Notes: generated by a model from the letters alone, not told the origin. Shown: positions 27,490-36,923, counted from the stretch's first letter. The stretch is DNA of 64,000 nucleotides from Ruminococcus sp. HUN007 (GCF_000712055.1 NZ_JOOA01000002.1:3189929-3253928), one strand, 5' to 3'. Made by a program: numbers and translations.

Positions 27490-28377
27490 TTACATCTGCT
27501 TCATAAGCTTCTTAAGATCGGCGTTTGAAAAACTGTATATCTTGTTGCAGAAGTGGCACTGTACTTCAGTGTCTTTTCCTTTGCTTTCATTTTCTGCGAT
27601 CATTGAATCAAGCTCTTCCTTGCCGAGACTTATAAGTGCACGTGAAACTCTGTCCGTGCTGCAGTCGCAGCGGTATTCAACATTCGCTTCGTCGAGAAGG
27701 TTCGGTTCAAGACCGTCAAGAAGTTTTAAGACGAGTTCGTCCATTGTTATTCCGTCGGACATCATCTGGGTTACTGACTTTAAGCTGTTTACATTCTTTT
27801 CAATCTGGTCAATAACAGCATCGCTTGCGAAAGGAAGGAGCTGAATGAGATATCCTCCTGCGCAGTTTACTGAAAGATCGGGATTGACAAGTACGCCGAG
27901 GCCGCATACAGTAGGTACCTGTTCGCTTGATGCGAAGTAGGCTGCTACGTCTTCTGCTATTTCACCGGATACAAGAGGTATCATACCTGAGTACGGCTCC
28001 TTGAGACCGATGTCCTTTATTACTGAAAGAGTACCGTCACGTCCGACAGCACCTGCAACGTCAAGCTTTCCGTGTTTGTTGAGCGGTATTTCAACAACAG
28101 GATTCTGGATGTAGCTCTTTACATTTCCCATGTAGTCAGAAACGGCTATAAGTGCACCTGAAGGGCCTTTGCCGTCGAGACGGAGAGTGACTGAGTCATC
28201 CTTGTTCTTGAGTGAATAACCGATCATGGAAGCTGCTGTAGTGAGTCTTCCGAGGGCGGCAGTAGTTACTGCTGATGTTTTATGAATTTTTTCTATTTCT
28301 GATACTATATCTGTTGTGTCCACAGCCATTGCAACTGCTGATGCATCGGCTGAGATAGCACGTTTTAATATTCCCAT
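27490..28377 (-). CDS. hslO: Redox-regulated chaperone Hsp33
   Basis: This 295-aa cytoplasmic holdase is switched on by oxidation. The N-terminal domain contains RLDGKGPSGALIAVSD and the VGRDGTLSVIKD motif. The C-terminal zinc centre shows CDCS near residue 238 and CHFC near residue 274, the CxC...CxxC pattern whose disulphides trigger activity. Length is typical. AAGGAAG precedes the ATG. It follows the methyltransferase gene in the same direction, separated by a degenerate repeat. Confidence 0.94.
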   Translation of the reverse strand: MGILKRAISADASAVAMAVDTTDIVSEIEKIHKTSAVTTAALGRLTTAASMIGYSLKNKDDSVTLRLDGKGPSGALIAVSDYMGNVKSYIQNPVVEIPLNKHGKLDVAGAVGRDGTLSVIKDIGLKEPYSGMIPLVSGEIAEDVAAYFASSEQVPTVCGLGVLVNPDLSVNCAGGYLIQLLPFASDAVIDQIEKNVNSLKSVTQMMSDGITMDELVLKLLDGLEPNLLDEANVEYRCDCSTDRVSRALISLGKEELDSMIAENESKGKDTEVQCHFCNKIYSFSNADLKKLMKQM

Positions 28378-28408
28378 TTATATTAACTTCCTTATAATTG
28401 TTTTATGC

Positions 28409-28471
28409 ATTGCGGAGGAGGGAAGTGACGGGACTTCGCCCCGTACCCCTGATCTGTTTTACAGATCAGCT
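28409..28471 (-). repeat. Partial copy of the 109-bp element at the methyltransferase stop codon
   Basis: It contains GGAGG, CGGGACTTCGCCCCG and a final hairpin CTGATCTGT/ACAGATCAG, in the same order as the complete elements, but the outer ends are lost. The TGA of the methyltransferase gene (28466-28468) lies inside its last hairpin. It separates the methyltransferase and hslO. Confidence 0.55.
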
Positions 28472-29224
28472 CTTAGCCGGTTTCTTTGCAACGTATATGA
28501 TACGCTGAGAATCTTCCTTTACAGGATCAGTCGAGTCTTCGTCGAAGTGTGCTTCAATAATAAATCCTGCATCGGTAAGATATTTGTCCATGACGGCCGT
28601 TTCAAGAGCTATCTCGGAAAAGTCCTCGCTGTACCGGTCGTATTTTCCGTTATCATTTTTTTCGAAGAAATCGAGTGAGATATCCACGCGGTTGTTTTCT
28701 TCGGAATATGAATTCTGCCATGTACAGAAAACCCTGTCGTTTTCAAAAACGAATGCATTGTCCGCAAGTATGTTCTTATGCTTGTAGACGGTGTTTGCAT
28801 CGAAGATGAACACGCCGCCCGGTTCAGTGAACAGAAATGCGCGTTCAATGGTTTTTCTGATATCTTCCGGACTGTTCAGATGATTGATGCTGTCAAGAGC
28901 GCATATGATAATGTCTGCGTTGCCGTAGAGCTCGAAAGAAGTCATGTCCTGGCAGATGTACTGGATGTCAAATCCGCCGTCGTATTTCTTTTCAAGTGCC
29001 TCGTTAAGCATTTCCTCCGAATAGTCTATGCCGAGAACGTCATAGCCGAGTTTAAAAAACTCTTCGGAAAGACTGCCGGTGCCGCAGGCGAGATCGGCCA
29101 GATATTTTCCGCCCGTGGTGCAGTATTTCTTTATGAGCATGTCAAAATAGGCAGCTCTTTTTTTATAGTCTACATTTCTGGTCAGACTGTCGTAGTAAAA
29201 AGCAAAGTCAGAATAATTACTCAT
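28466..29224 (-). CDS. Class I SAM-dependent methyltransferase
   Basis: This 252-aa protein has SAM-binding motif I LADLACGTGSLSEEF near residue 42, an acidic motif II (LGIDYSEEML) and motif IV region IICALDSINHL near 105. The substrate cannot be read from sequence. Its first codons overlap the end of the TrpR-like gene by eight bases, indicating translational coupling. The C-terminus has taken up part of a repeat hairpin as its stop. Confidence 0.83.
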   Translation of the reverse strand: MSNYSDFAFYYDSLTRNVDYKKRAAYFDMLIKKYCTTGGKYLADLACGTGSLSEEFFKLGYDVLGIDYSEEMLNEALEKKYDGGFDIQYICQDMTSFELYGNADIIICALDSINHLNSPEDIRKTIERAFLFTEPGGVFIFDANTVYKHKNILADNAFVFENDRVFCTWQNSYSEENNRVDISLDFFEKNDNGKYDRYSEDFSEIALETAVMDKYLTDAGFIIEAHFDEDSTDPVKEDSQRIIYVAKKPAKS

Positions 29225-29528
29225 TTGCTTCCTTTTCTTTCTTTTCCTTAAGTCTGCTGAAAACTATGTCGTATCCGTCGCAGCCGTAGTGAAGTGATCT
29301 GTTTACACGGCTTATTGTGGCTGTGCTTGCTCCGGTCTCGTTTACAATGTCATTGTAAACATGATGTTCGCTCAGCATTTTAGCGACCTGAAGACGCTGT
29401 GCCAGAGATTTTATTTCAAGTACAGTACACAGATCCTCGAAGAACTTGTAGCATTCGTCAAGCGTTTCAAGCGAAAGGATCGCTTCAAACAGTCCGTCTG
29501 TGTTTTTGTCTTTGATCTTGCTGTTCAT
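29217..29528 (-). CDS. TrpR-related YerC/YecD-family DNA-binding protein
   Basis: About 103 aa. A helix-turn-helix of the Trp-repressor type lies in LAQRLQVAKMLSEHHVYNDI followed by TGASTATISRVNRSLHYG, matching the YerC/YecD family of small TrpR homologues. The ATG at 29528 is chosen because AGGGTG lies just before it; an upstream in-frame ATG at 29576 would read through a repeat end. It is the first gene of a minus-strand operon with a methyltransferase and hslO. Ligand and targets are unknown. Confidence 0.83.
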   Translation of the reverse strand: MNSKIKDKNTDGLFEAILSLETLDECYKFFEDLCTVLEIKSLAQRLQVAKMLSEHHVYNDIVNETGASTATISRVNRSLHYGCDGYDIVFSRLKEKKEKEANE

Positions 29529-29549
29529 GTTATCACCCTGTTCGTTTAA

Positions 29550-29663
29550 GTGTTGAAAACTGACCAAGCCGTCCATCCGGCAAAGCCGGATGGACGGTGG
29601 GGGGGAGATTTCGGGGCTCCACCCCGATCCCCGCGCATATCTGTAAACAGATATGCGTTTTCC
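29550..29663 (-). repeat. Diverged copy of the 109-bp element
   Basis: It has the three-hairpin order of the family but new stem sequences: GTCCATCCGG/CCGGATGGAC, TCGGGGCT/ACCCCGA and CGCATATCTGT/ACAGATATGCG, ending GTTTTCC. It lies 22 bases upstream of the TrpR-like start, in the 5' region of that operon. Confidence 0.7.
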
Positions 29664-29733
29664 TAAAACCTTATCTATAATTTTAGCACATTAGCGTATA
29701 AAAGTAAAGGTGATTTACTGACTTTTTTAAAAA

Positions 29734-30774
29734 TCAGTAAACCACCTGGTTTTTACCGTTGTGTTTTCCGGCGTAAAGCTTCTGGTCGGCGTATGAGATC
29801 CACTCGTCAGTGTCGTAGTTTTCAGCATGTTTTTCAGTACCTATGGTTACGGTGACGCTGATCGTCTGCTCTTCGAATTCAAGCTGAAGACCGGCAATGT
29901 TTTTACGGAGCTTTTCAAGAATGTCACTGCCGCATTTTTCTTCAGATGCGAGAATGATGAACTCCTCACCGCCCCAGCGGCATACAGTACAGTCGCTGCA
30001 GGTCTCCCCAGCGGTTTTGGCTATCTTTTTGAGTACGTAGTCACCGCAGTTGTGACCGTAAACGTCATTTACCTTCTTGAAATTGTCGATGTCGAGAATT
30101 GCTATCCAGTAATTATCAAGCTTTTCTTTTTCGATGGAATTGATGTATGTGAGAAGATAGTGGCGGTTGTAAAGGCCTGTAAGCTTGTCCACAAGCGCCA
30201 TTTTTTCGAGCTTTGCTTCGGTGTCATTTATCATCTTAAGGAATATGGACATGTAGAAGGTAAGTATTCCTATAACTATCAGAGAATTGACTACAAAGAA
30301 CGAAGTTTCGATCGTGGTGTTCAGCGCGTATATCGGACCATGTACCTTGATGAAGATGTACCCGGTAAAATATGAGATCAGTGCGAGAAATGATACTACA
30401 AGAGGTTTCATCGGCGTGCCTGACATTTTCTGACCCAGATATCTGATGTAGTAGGCAGAAGATATCATCGATATGGTAAACAGATGAAAACCGTAGCCGA
30501 GGCCGACTGCCATCGTTCCGGCAGTCATGATATCAAGTATTATAAAATAGACCGAAAGGATCCATTCTCTGAGCTTGTTTTTTCTGATCATTACATATCC
30601 TGCACACGTAAGCAGAAAATTGAACAGTACGACCCACTCTATTGCATACATTTTTCCGATGAGGAAAAAGAGAAAAAACAGTATTTCAGCCATGACCATG
30701 AAATGATTGAAGTAGCGGCTGGCTAGCTTCGGATCCCGCATGAACTCATTTCTGATGTCTTTAAAACTTTTCAT
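29734..30774 (-). CDS. Membrane diguanylate cyclase (GGDEF), paralogue 1
   Basis: 346 aa. The first 190 residues form about six membrane helices. The GGDEF domain follows, with LDIDNFKKVNDVYGHNCGD near 230 and the active-site variant GGEEF in CRWGGEEFIIL near 267. No RxxD inhibitory site stands five residues before GGEEF, so product inhibition is probably weak. It should make cyclic di-GMP at the membrane. The next gene upstream is a close sister copy, 90 bases away. Confidence 0.88.
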   Translation of the reverse strand: MKSFKDIRNEFMRDPKLASRYFNHFMVMAEILFFLFFLIGKMYAIEWVVLFNFLLTCAGYVMIRKNKLREWILSVYFIILDIMTAGTMAVGLGYGFHLFTISMISSAYYIRYLGQKMSGTPMKPLVVSFLALISYFTGYIFIKVHGPIYALNTTIETSFFVVNSLIVIGILTFYMSIFLKMINDTEAKLEKMALVDKLTGLYNRHYLLTYINSIEKEKLDNYWIAILDIDNFKKVNDVYGHNCGDYVLKKIAKTAGETCSDCTVCRWGGEEFIILASEEKCGSDILEKLRKNIAGLQLEFEEQTISVTVTIGTEKHAENYDTDEWISYADQKLYAGKHNGKNQVVY

Positions 30775-30864
30775 TAAAAATCCCCTTGAAATAATTCAAA
30801 TATGCATATACGTTGTAAATGTGATTCCGGAGTAAAACTGCGTACAGTTTTCCTGAACAGACCG

Positions 30865-31920
30865 TTATTCCTGAACATTTGTTACGTAAACAACCTGGTT
30901 TTTGCCGTTGTTCTTGCCGAAGTAAAGTTTGCGGTCTGCTTCTGATATCCACGCGTCCACGTTTCTGTCCGGAGAATATTTTTCAGTTCCTATTGTAACT
31001 GTTACATGTATATCCTGTTCCTCGAAATTCATGTGAAGCCCGCTTATCTTTTCTCTGAGAGATTCGAGGATGCTGTCAGGACACCGGCCTGAAGAAGCGA
31101 GAATGATGAATTCCTCACCGCCCCATCTGCAGACTGTACACTCTGAGCATTCATCACGTGCGGTCTCTGCGATGTTTTTAAGCACGTAGTCACCGCAGTT
31201 ATGTCCGTAAACGTCATTGACTTTCTTGAAATTGTCAATGTCGAGTATTGCTATCCAGTAGTCTGAGAGTTCTTCCTTGTTCAGGTCGTCAAGCCTTGAA
31301 AGAAGGTAGTGACGGTTATAAAGGCCGGTAAGCTTGTCCACCAGTGCCATTTTTGCAAGCTTGTTTTCAGTTTCGTCAATGGTTTTTGAGAAAGTTGACA
31401 TGTAGAAGACAAGAACGGCAATAACAAGCAGTGAATTGAAAACGAAGAAAAATGTTTCGACCCGGTGATCAGTTTTATACACCGGACCGTATATTCTGTT
31501 GAATGTATATCCGATAAAATAAGAAATGGTCGCGCACACTGCAACCAGTGTCGGCTTTATAATATTGCTGTCGCCGAAGAATCTGGAGCCGACATATTTA
31601 ATGTAGTAGGCGCCGGTGATCATCGATATCGTGTAAAGCTGAAAGCCAAAACCGAAACCGACGGCGATCGAACTTAATGTCATGAATTCAACTATGTTGA
31701 AGTACATAGTGAATACCCACAGACGAAGCATTTTTTTCCTGATGACAACGTATCCGACGATGGTAAGAACAAAGTTGAATACTTCAACACGTTCCATCCA
31801 GACCATGTGCCCTGCAAAAAACAGTGTAAGAAACAGGATCTTGCAGCCGACAAGTACGGTGTTGAACATATATGACAGCTTCTGCGGATCTGACATGAAT
31901 TTTTTATATGGTATTTTCAT
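30865..31920 (-). CDS. Membrane diguanylate cyclase (GGDEF), paralogue 2
   Basis: 351 aa with the same layout as the gene at 29734: N-terminal membrane block, then a GGDEF domain with nearly identical IAILDIDNFKKVNDVYGHNC and CRWGGEEFIILAS motifs. The divergence is concentrated in the membrane sensor part, as expected after tandem duplication followed by a change of input signal. A promoter lies about 65 bases upstream and the two genes could be cotranscribed. Confidence 0.88.
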   Translation of the reverse strand: MKIPYKKFMSDPQKLSYMFNTVLVGCKILFLTLFFAGHMVWMERVEVFNFVLTIVGYVVIRKKMLRLWVFTMYFNIVEFMTLSSIAVGFGFGFQLYTISMITGAYYIKYVGSRFFGDSNIIKPTLVAVCATISYFIGYTFNRIYGPVYKTDHRVETFFFVFNSLLVIAVLVFYMSTFSKTIDETENKLAKMALVDKLTGLYNRHYLLSRLDDLNKEELSDYWIAILDIDNFKKVNDVYGHNCGDYVLKNIAETARDECSECTVCRWGGEEFIILASSGRCPDSILESLREKISGLHMNFEEQDIHVTVTIGTEKYSPDRNVDAWISEADRKLYFGKNNGKNQVVYVTNVQE

Positions 31921-31983
31921 ATATAACCCCTGTATCCGATCATATGCGTTTTCTGTGATACGAATGAAAAAATCCTTATATAT

Positions 31984-32012
31984 ATTATATCATAAAAAAG
32001 TCGTTTTGAAAA
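31984..32012 (-). promoter_or_regulatory. Probable sigma-A promoter of the diguanylate cyclase pair
   Basis: On the minus strand: TTTTCA, 17 bases, TATAAT. The -10 box is perfect, the -35 box is weak (4 of 6). Confidence 0.6.
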
Positions 32013-32043
32013 ATATTTTTATTGATTTTTCTGAAATTTCTAA

Positions 32044-32151
32044 GGAAACGCTGATTTATTCATAAATCAGCGCGGGGGTCGGGGCGAAGCCCCGCAAATC
32101 CCACCTCCGGAAATCCGGCTTCGCCGGATTTCCGGTTTAATCAGTGTTTTC
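32044..32151 (-). mobile_element. 109-bp element, copy C (reverse orientation)
   Basis: Ends GGAAACGCTGATT and AATCAGTGTTTTC, flanked by CTAA on the left and TTAA on the right. Internal hairpins are in reverse order relative to copy A: ATTTATTCATAAAT, GGGGCGAAGCCCC, GGAAATCCGG/CCGGATTTCC. It lies between the cyclase pair promoter and the HAD phosphatase gene's 3' end. Confidence 0.88.
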
Positions 32152-32189
32152 TTAAAAGAAAAGCTTATCAGACCGAAAAAACAGCGTAA

Positions 32190-32843
32190 TTATCCTGCGA
32201 TTATTTTCTGCAGCTTTTCAGCGCTGTCTGCAAGATACACTGCACCTGCTGAGGCAAGCTCCTCTTTCGGACGGAAGCCCCAGGTACATCCGATGGAGTC
32301 GATGCCGGCATTTTCGGCGGTCATGATGTCAACGTCAGAGTCGCCTGCAAGTACGACGTCATCCTTTTCAATATCAAGTTCCTTAAGAATGTCATTGACA
32401 ATGTCCGGCGAAGGCTTTGTGCTTCTGCCTTCACGCTTGCCGTGTACAGATGAGAAAAGACCGTCTCCGAAATATGAAGTGATGAGTGATTTTGTAAACT
32501 CATCCGGTTTGTTCGATGCAACTGCCAGCTTTATGCCTTTTTCGTTAAGAGAAACAAGCATTTCCTTTATGCCCTCGTAAGGAATTGTCTTGTCCGTGCA
32601 GTGCTTTCTGTAGTTTTCACTGAATAATTCGTGAAGCTTTGAAATGTCGTCCGCGTTTGAACTGCAGTCTGCGAGTGCTCTGGTGCAGAGCTTTACAGCG
32701 CCGTTGCCGACAAATCTGTAGAATTTTTCGAGAGGCTGCGGTTTGTATCCCAGTGTTTCAAGCCCTGAGTTTACAGCGTCTGCAAGGTCTTCAATTGTGT
32801 TTAAAAGTGTACCGTCGAGGTCAAAAATAACAGCTTTGTACAT
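32190..32843 (-). CDS. HAD-family phosphatase, phosphoglycolate phosphatase-like
   Basis: 217 aa. The HAD motifs are in order: FDLDGTLLNT at residue 7, VASNKP near 110, a lysine in TKPSPD near 142 and LAGDSDVDIMTAENAG near 163. The cap domain between motifs I and II is of the helical Gph type. It should dephosphorylate a small phosphorylated metabolite; phosphoglycolate is the family default but not proven. Repeat elements stand on both sides of the gene. Confidence 0.82.
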   Translation of the reverse strand: MYKAVIFDLDGTLLNTIEDLADAVNSGLETLGYKPQPLEKFYRFVGNGAVKLCTRALADCSSNADDISKLHELFSENYRKHCTDKTIPYEGIKEMLVSLNEKGIKLAVASNKPDEFTKSLITSYFGDGLFSSVHGKREGRSTKPSPDIVNDILKELDIEKDDVVLAGDSDVDIMTAENAGIDSIGCTWGFRPKEELASAGAVYLADSAEKLQKIIAG

Positions 32844-32874
32844 ACCAAGATCCCCTTTTTATATGGTGTGTTAA

Positions 32875-32983
32875 GGAAACACTGATTATATCGGAAATCC
32901 GGCTTCGCCGGATTTCCGGAGGTGGGATTTGCGGGGCTTCGCCCCGGAGCCCCACGCTGGTTTATGAATAAATCAGCGTTTCC
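32875..32983 (+). mobile_element. 109-bp element, copy D, with TTAA on both sides
   Basis: Ends GGAAACACTGATT and AATCAGCGTTTCC, flanked by TTAA at 32871-32874 and 32984-32987. Hairpins: GGAAATCCGG/CCGGATTTCC, GCGGGGCTTCGCCCCG and CGCTGGTTTAT/ATAAATCAGCG. It is exactly 109 bp like copy A and lies between the tgt 3' end and the phosphatase start. Confidence 0.9.
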
Positions 32984-33019
32984 TTAAGATTTTGAAAAGT
33001 CATTCTTTTTTAAATGTCA

Positions 33020-34153
33020 TTACAAACGTTTTGCCAGCAGTTCAGAATATTTTGCTCTGAACTCATCGAAAGTGTCATTTTCGATAGCTTCGCGTATTTT
33101 TTCAGTGAGCGTGTTGTAGAAGTAAAGGTTATGCATTACTGCAAGTCTGCCGCCTAACTGTTCGCCTGATTTGAAAAGGTGACGAACATAGGCCCTTGAG
33201 AAGTTCCTGCAGCACGGACAGTCACACTGTTCATCGATCGGGCGCGGATCAGTCTCATACGCCTTGTTCGTGACATGCATTATTCCGCTCCAGGTGAATA
33301 CCGTTGCATGGCGTGCGTTTCTGCTCGGCATTACGCAGTCGAACATATCGACTCCGCGGGCAACAGCCTCGATTATATTTGACGGAGTACCCACTCCCAT
33401 GAGGTAGCGCGGTTTGTTCACCGGCATGTGCGGCTCGACAGCATCGATTATACGGTACATGTCTTCCGTGCTTTCGCCTACGGCAAGTCCGCCGATCGCA
33501 TATCCGTCAAGATTGAGTTCCGCGATCTCCTTCATGTGTTCCACGCGGAGATCAGCGTAGGTGCATCCCTGGTTGATGCCGAAAAGCATCTGATGCTTGT
33601 TTATGGTGTCCGGAAGGCTGTTTAAGCGGTCCATTTCCGCCTTGCATCTTTTGAGCCATCTTGTGGTTCTTGCACATGACTGCTTTGAATACTCGTACTT
33701 TGCCGGATTTTCAACGCATTCGTCAAATGCCATTGCAATTGTGGAACCCAGGTTTGACTGGATCCTCATGCTTTCCTCAGGTCCCATGAAGATCTTCCGG
33801 CCGTCAACGTGTGAGTTGAAGTAAACGCCTTCTTCCTTGATCTTTCTGAGCTTTGCAAGTGAAAATACCTGAAATCCGCCGCTGTCGGTAAGTATCGGTC
33901 TGTCCCAGTTCATGAATTTGTGAAGACCGCCCATCTGTTTGATTATTTCATCGCCCGGACGAACGTGCAGGTGATATGTGTTGCAGAGCTCGACCTGGCA
34001 CTTCAGATCATTTTTTAAGTCAACCGACGAGATTCCGCCCTTTATGGCAGCCGATGTGCCTACATTCATGAAGCAAGGTGTCTGGAAAGTGCCGTGAACA
34101 GTCTCAAACTGTCCGCGCCGCGCCTTTCCGTTTTTCTTTATTAGTGTATACAT
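33020..34153 (-). CDS. tgt: tRNA-guanine transglycosylase
   Basis: This 377-aa enzyme exchanges guanine 34 for preQ1 in GUN-anticodon tRNAs (Asp, Asn, His, Tyr). It has ILTDSGGFQVFSL near residue 87, FDECVENPA near 142 and GGLAVGES near 225. The zinc site CDCPCC plus a later histidine (HNLYFYN) is complete near the C-terminus. It follows queA in the same direction, separated by about 110 bases that hold a GC-rich palindrome. Together they carry out the last queuosine steps; a substrate tRNA-Asp lies at 26461. Confidence 0.96.
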   Translation of the reverse strand: MYTLIKKNGKARRGQFETVHGTFQTPCFMNVGTSAAIKGGISSVDLKNDLKCQVELCNTYHLHVRPGDEIIKQMGGLHKFMNWDRPILTDSGGFQVFSLAKLRKIKEEGVYFNSHVDGRKIFMGPEESMRIQSNLGSTIAMAFDECVENPAKYEYSKQSCARTTRWLKRCKAEMDRLNSLPDTINKHQMLFGINQGCTYADLRVEHMKEIAELNLDGYAIGGLAVGESTEDMYRIIDAVEPHMPVNKPRYLMGVGTPSNIIEAVARGVDMFDCVMPSRNARHATVFTWSGIMHVTNKAYETDPRPIDEQCDCPCCRNFSRAYVRHLFKSGEQLGGRLAVMHNLYFYNTLTEKIREAIENDTFDEFRAKYSELLAKRL

Positions 34154-34224
34154 TAATGATTGTCCTTTTTAACTAAAATATCAGATTCCCCTGAAAGTTG
34201 CTCTTTTCTTGCGGTTCCGTTAAT

Positions 34225-34261
34225 GTCTCCCCCTCCCTGGGGAGGGGGCAGGGGGTGGGGA
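34225..34261. repeat. C/G-rich palindrome with G-quadruplex motif, copy 1
   Basis: CCCCCTCCCTGGGGAGGGGG followed by CAGGGGGTGGGG. The same sequence recurs at 48927, 49154 (diverged) and 57739. Four runs of at least four G occur on the plus strand. It lies between the queA stop and the tgt start. Confidence 0.8.
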
Positions 34262-34265
34262 TTTG

Positions 34266-35303
34266 CTATACAATAAGCATAGCATCACCAAAACTGAAGA
34301 AGCGATATTTTTCCTCAACAGCTTTTTTGTATGCCGCCATAGTCTTGTCATATCCGTAAAATGCTGACACCAGCATGATGAGAGTGCTTTCCGGAAGGTG
34401 GAAGTTCGTGATGAGCCCGTCGAGCACCTTGAATTCATATCCCGGATAGATGAAAATATCTGTGTAGCCGTCGGCTTCCTTTATTTCGCCGTTATTGAAA
34501 GTCGCAACGCTTTCGACCGTACGGCATGAAGTCGTGCCGACTGATATGACTCTTCCGCCCTCGGCCTTTGTTTTATTAATAAGATCGGCGGTTTCTTTAG
34601 GAAGATGATAGTGCTCCGAGTGCATCTTATGCTCGAGCACGTTGTCGACCTTTACCGGACGGAATGTGCCGAGTCCTACGTGAAGAGTTACATATCCTAT
34701 ATTTACGCCCTTTGCCTTTATCTCTTCAAGCATTTCCTTCGTAAAATGAAGTCCTGCTGTCGGAGCGGCTGCAGAGCCGAGCTCTCTTGAATAAACTGTC
34801 TGGTAGCGCTCCTTGTTTTCAAGCTTTGCCTTGATGTAAGGCGGCAGCGGCATCTGACCGACGTCTTCAAGTGCCGTGAAAAGATTTCCCTCGCACTCGA
34901 ACTGAACCACACGGTTTCCGTCTTCCTTTACTTCGATGACCTTAGCCTTAAGTCTTCCGCCGCCGAAAATGAATTCAGCGCCTTCTCTTGCTTTTTTGCC
35001 CGGACGGCAGATGATCTCCCAGAGCTTGTCACCCTTCTGTTCAAGGAGAAGAAATTCTATTGCTGATCCTGTTCCGACCTTTTCGCCGTAAAGTCTTGCC
35101 GGAAGTACCCTTGAATCGTTGAGTATGAGGAGATCGCCTTTTTTCAGGTAATCGCACAGGTCATAAAAGTGTTTGTGTTCTATGGAATCATCTTTCTTCG
35201 AGAGGACCATGAGGCGCGAATGATTACGCGGCTCCACCGGTGTCTGGGCGATAAGGTCCTCAGGAAGATCGTAGTAAAAGTCAGATGTGCTCATCTTATG
35301 CAT
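34266..35303 (-). CDS. queA: S-adenosylmethionine:tRNA ribosyltransferase-isomerase
   Basis: This 345-aa enzyme adds the epoxycyclopentane ring to preQ1 in tRNA. It starts [19 protein letters not shown] and contains [15 protein letters not shown] near 56, PLPPYIK near 152, PTAGLHFT near 183 and [15 protein letters not shown] near 312, all QueA signatures. The start at 35303 has AAAGGA 11 bases upstream; an ATG three codons later is possible. It is the first gene of the queA-tgt unit and has its own promoter. Confidence 0.96.
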   Translation of the reverse strand: MHKMSTSDFYYDLPEDLIAQTPVEPRNHSRLMVLSKKDDSIEHKHFYDLCDYLKKGDLLILNDSRVLPARLYGEKVGTGSAIEFLLLEQKGDKLWEIICRPGKKAREGAEFIFGGGRLKAKVIEVKEDGNRVVQFECEGNLFTALEDVGQMPLPPYIKAKLENKERYQTVYSRELGSAAAPTAGLHFTKEMLEEIKAKGVNIGYVTLHVGLGTFRPVKVDNVLEHKMHSEHYHLPKETADLINKTKAEGGRVISVGTTSCRTVESVATFNNGEIKEADGYTDIFIYPGYEFKVLDGLITNFHLPESTLIMLVSAFYGYDKTMAAYKKAVEEKYRFFSFGDAMLIV

Positions 35304-35349
35304 TATTGCATTATTCCTTTCGAATTACATTTATAGTTATACACAGACT

Positions 35350-35378
35350 ATTATAGCACGATTGAAGAACATAATCAA
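35350..35378 (-). promoter_or_regulatory. Sigma-A promoter of queA-tgt
   Basis: On the minus strand: TTGATT, 17 bases, TATAAT, about 47 bases before the queA start. Confidence 0.75.
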
Positions 35379-35507
35379 CAGTTCCGGACGGAATATCGGA
35401 ATATGGTAAAGGAAACCAGACATATATTTTGTCATGCAGAGAAAGATGTTCGGCTGCATTTTGGCTGTTACCGCATAAATTTTCATTTCACTGGCACAAA
35501 AAAATTG

Positions 35508-35536
35508 TTGAAATTTCTAAAACCGAGTGGTATAAT
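35508..35536 (+). promoter_or_regulatory. Sigma-A promoter of the soluble GGDEF gene
   Basis: TTGAAA, 17 bases, TATAAT, about 98 bases before the ATG at 35634. Confidence 0.78.
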
Positions 35537-35633
35537 ATTTATCATTAGATATACAGATAACCTGCATGTGCTGATTTGATGCATGTTATGCATGTCAGGC
35601 AAAAAAATTTGATGATAAAACGGGAGGGGCACT

Positions 35634-36914
35634 ATGTTATTAGAAAAAGAAAAAGTCTTCCAGACAATATATGATTCAATGGATGCTATTTTTGTAGCGG
35701 ATACCGCTTCAGACAGATATGAGATCATCAGAGATAACGGAAAATTCACAGAGATATTCGGCAAAGAAGGTTCCTACAAGGATATGATGATCAAATTCAT
35801 GGAAGGCACTATAGACAAGAGAGTATCGGAAGGCGGAGTGTATTCAGTTTTCTTTGACAAAGCCAGCGGATTTGTCGGCAGGATCTCCAAGAAAGCGAAG
35901 ATGCATTATAAAGGTGAAGATTTCTATTTCCAGTTCAATAATCTTCCGGTAGATGAGACGCGTAACATAATTCTTATCACATACATCGATGAAGACGCGT
36001 ATTTCACAGAATCACGCGGTGATGTAAAGACACAGGCGATGAAGAGTGCATATCTTTTCTCAATGTTTGTTGATCTTGTTGAAGACAAATGTTCGAATAT
36101 GGATATGTCCGAAATCGAATCCGATCCTGTAAACAGCCTCAGAATAACATATTCAGAATGGCGTGAACAGATCGTAAATATGATTGATGAAAAGCAGCGT
36201 AAAGAATTTTTAAGATTTACTGATCCTGAGTATCTCAAAGAGAATGTTCTTCCGCATCAGACTAAATCAAGAGAATTCTTTATGATGAATCTTGAAGGAC
36301 AGTTCAAATGGGTGAACCTTATTTTCAGCCGTATTGATACCGGTTATGAAAACGACCAGAAGATGGTGTTTGTTGTGGAAGATAATTCCGAAGCACATGA
36401 CCGTACCACCAAAGGTCTTGAAAATGAACTTGAAAAATACCAGAAACTTTCGAAACACGATTCACTTACCGGACTTCTCAATCACGGAAATATTGAGAAG
36501 GTTCTTGCTGACTGCCTCAGCGCAAAACCTTTGTCGCTGATCATGCTTGATATTGATCATTTTAAGAAAGTCAATGATACTTTCGGGCATGCAGCTGGGG
36601 ATGCAGTGCTTAAAAAATTTGCTTCGATTGCCAAGGAAAACCTGAAAGCCTGTAACTGTGATCTTGGCAGATGGGGCGGCGAGGAATTTCTGGGAATATG
36701 CAAAGAGACTTCTGGCGATAAAATGGCAGAGATTGCTGAGAAACTCAGAAAGATCATTGAAGATACGGAATTTGAAACAGTCGGCCATATCACCAGCAGT
36801 TTCGGCGTTATCGAAGTACGTGATGGTGAGAATGCAAAGGAAGCATTTGAACGTCTCGATGCAGCTCTTTACAAAGCCAAGGAAACAGGCAGAAACAGAG
36901 TTGTAAGAGGATAA
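35634..36914 (+). CDS. Soluble diguanylate cyclase with PAS-like sensor region
   Basis: 426 aa without membrane segments. The first 120 residues (FQTIYDSMDAIFVADTASDR) and a second segment near 200-260 (REFFMMNLEGQFKWVNLIFS) have the look of PAS-type sensor domains. The GGDEF domain follows with LDIDHFKKVNDTFGHAAGD near 305 and GRWGGEEFLG near 343. It should make cyclic di-GMP in response to an intracellular signal. GGGAGG lies ten bases before the ATG. It is the third GGDEF gene within 7 kb. Confidence 0.87.
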   Translation: MLLEKEKVFQTIYDSMDAIFVADTASDRYEIIRDNGKFTEIFGKEGSYKDMMIKFMEGTIDKRVSEGGVYSVFFDKASGFVGRISKKAKMHYKGEDFYFQFNNLPVDETRNIILITYIDEDAYFTESRGDVKTQAMKSAYLFSMFVDLVEDKCSNMDMSEIESDPVNSLRITYSEWREQIVNMIDEKQRKEFLRFTDPEYLKENVLPHQTKSREFFMMNLEGQFKWVNLIFSRIDTGYENDQKMVFVVEDNSEAHDRTTKGLENELEKYQKLSKHDSLTGLLNHGNIEKVLADCLSAKPLSLIMLDIDHFKKVNDTFGHAAGDAVLKKFASIAKENLKACNCDLGRWGGEEFLGICKETSGDKMAEIAEKLRKIIEDTEFETVGHITSSFGVIEVRDGENAKEAFERLDAALYKAKETGRNRVVRG

Positions 36915-36923
36915 AAAAAACTA

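Noticed and set aside
35560..35633. c-di-GMP riboswitch ahead of the soluble GGDEF gene
   Set aside because: The palindromic ATGCATGTTATGCAT stretch does not have the conserved aptamer motifs.
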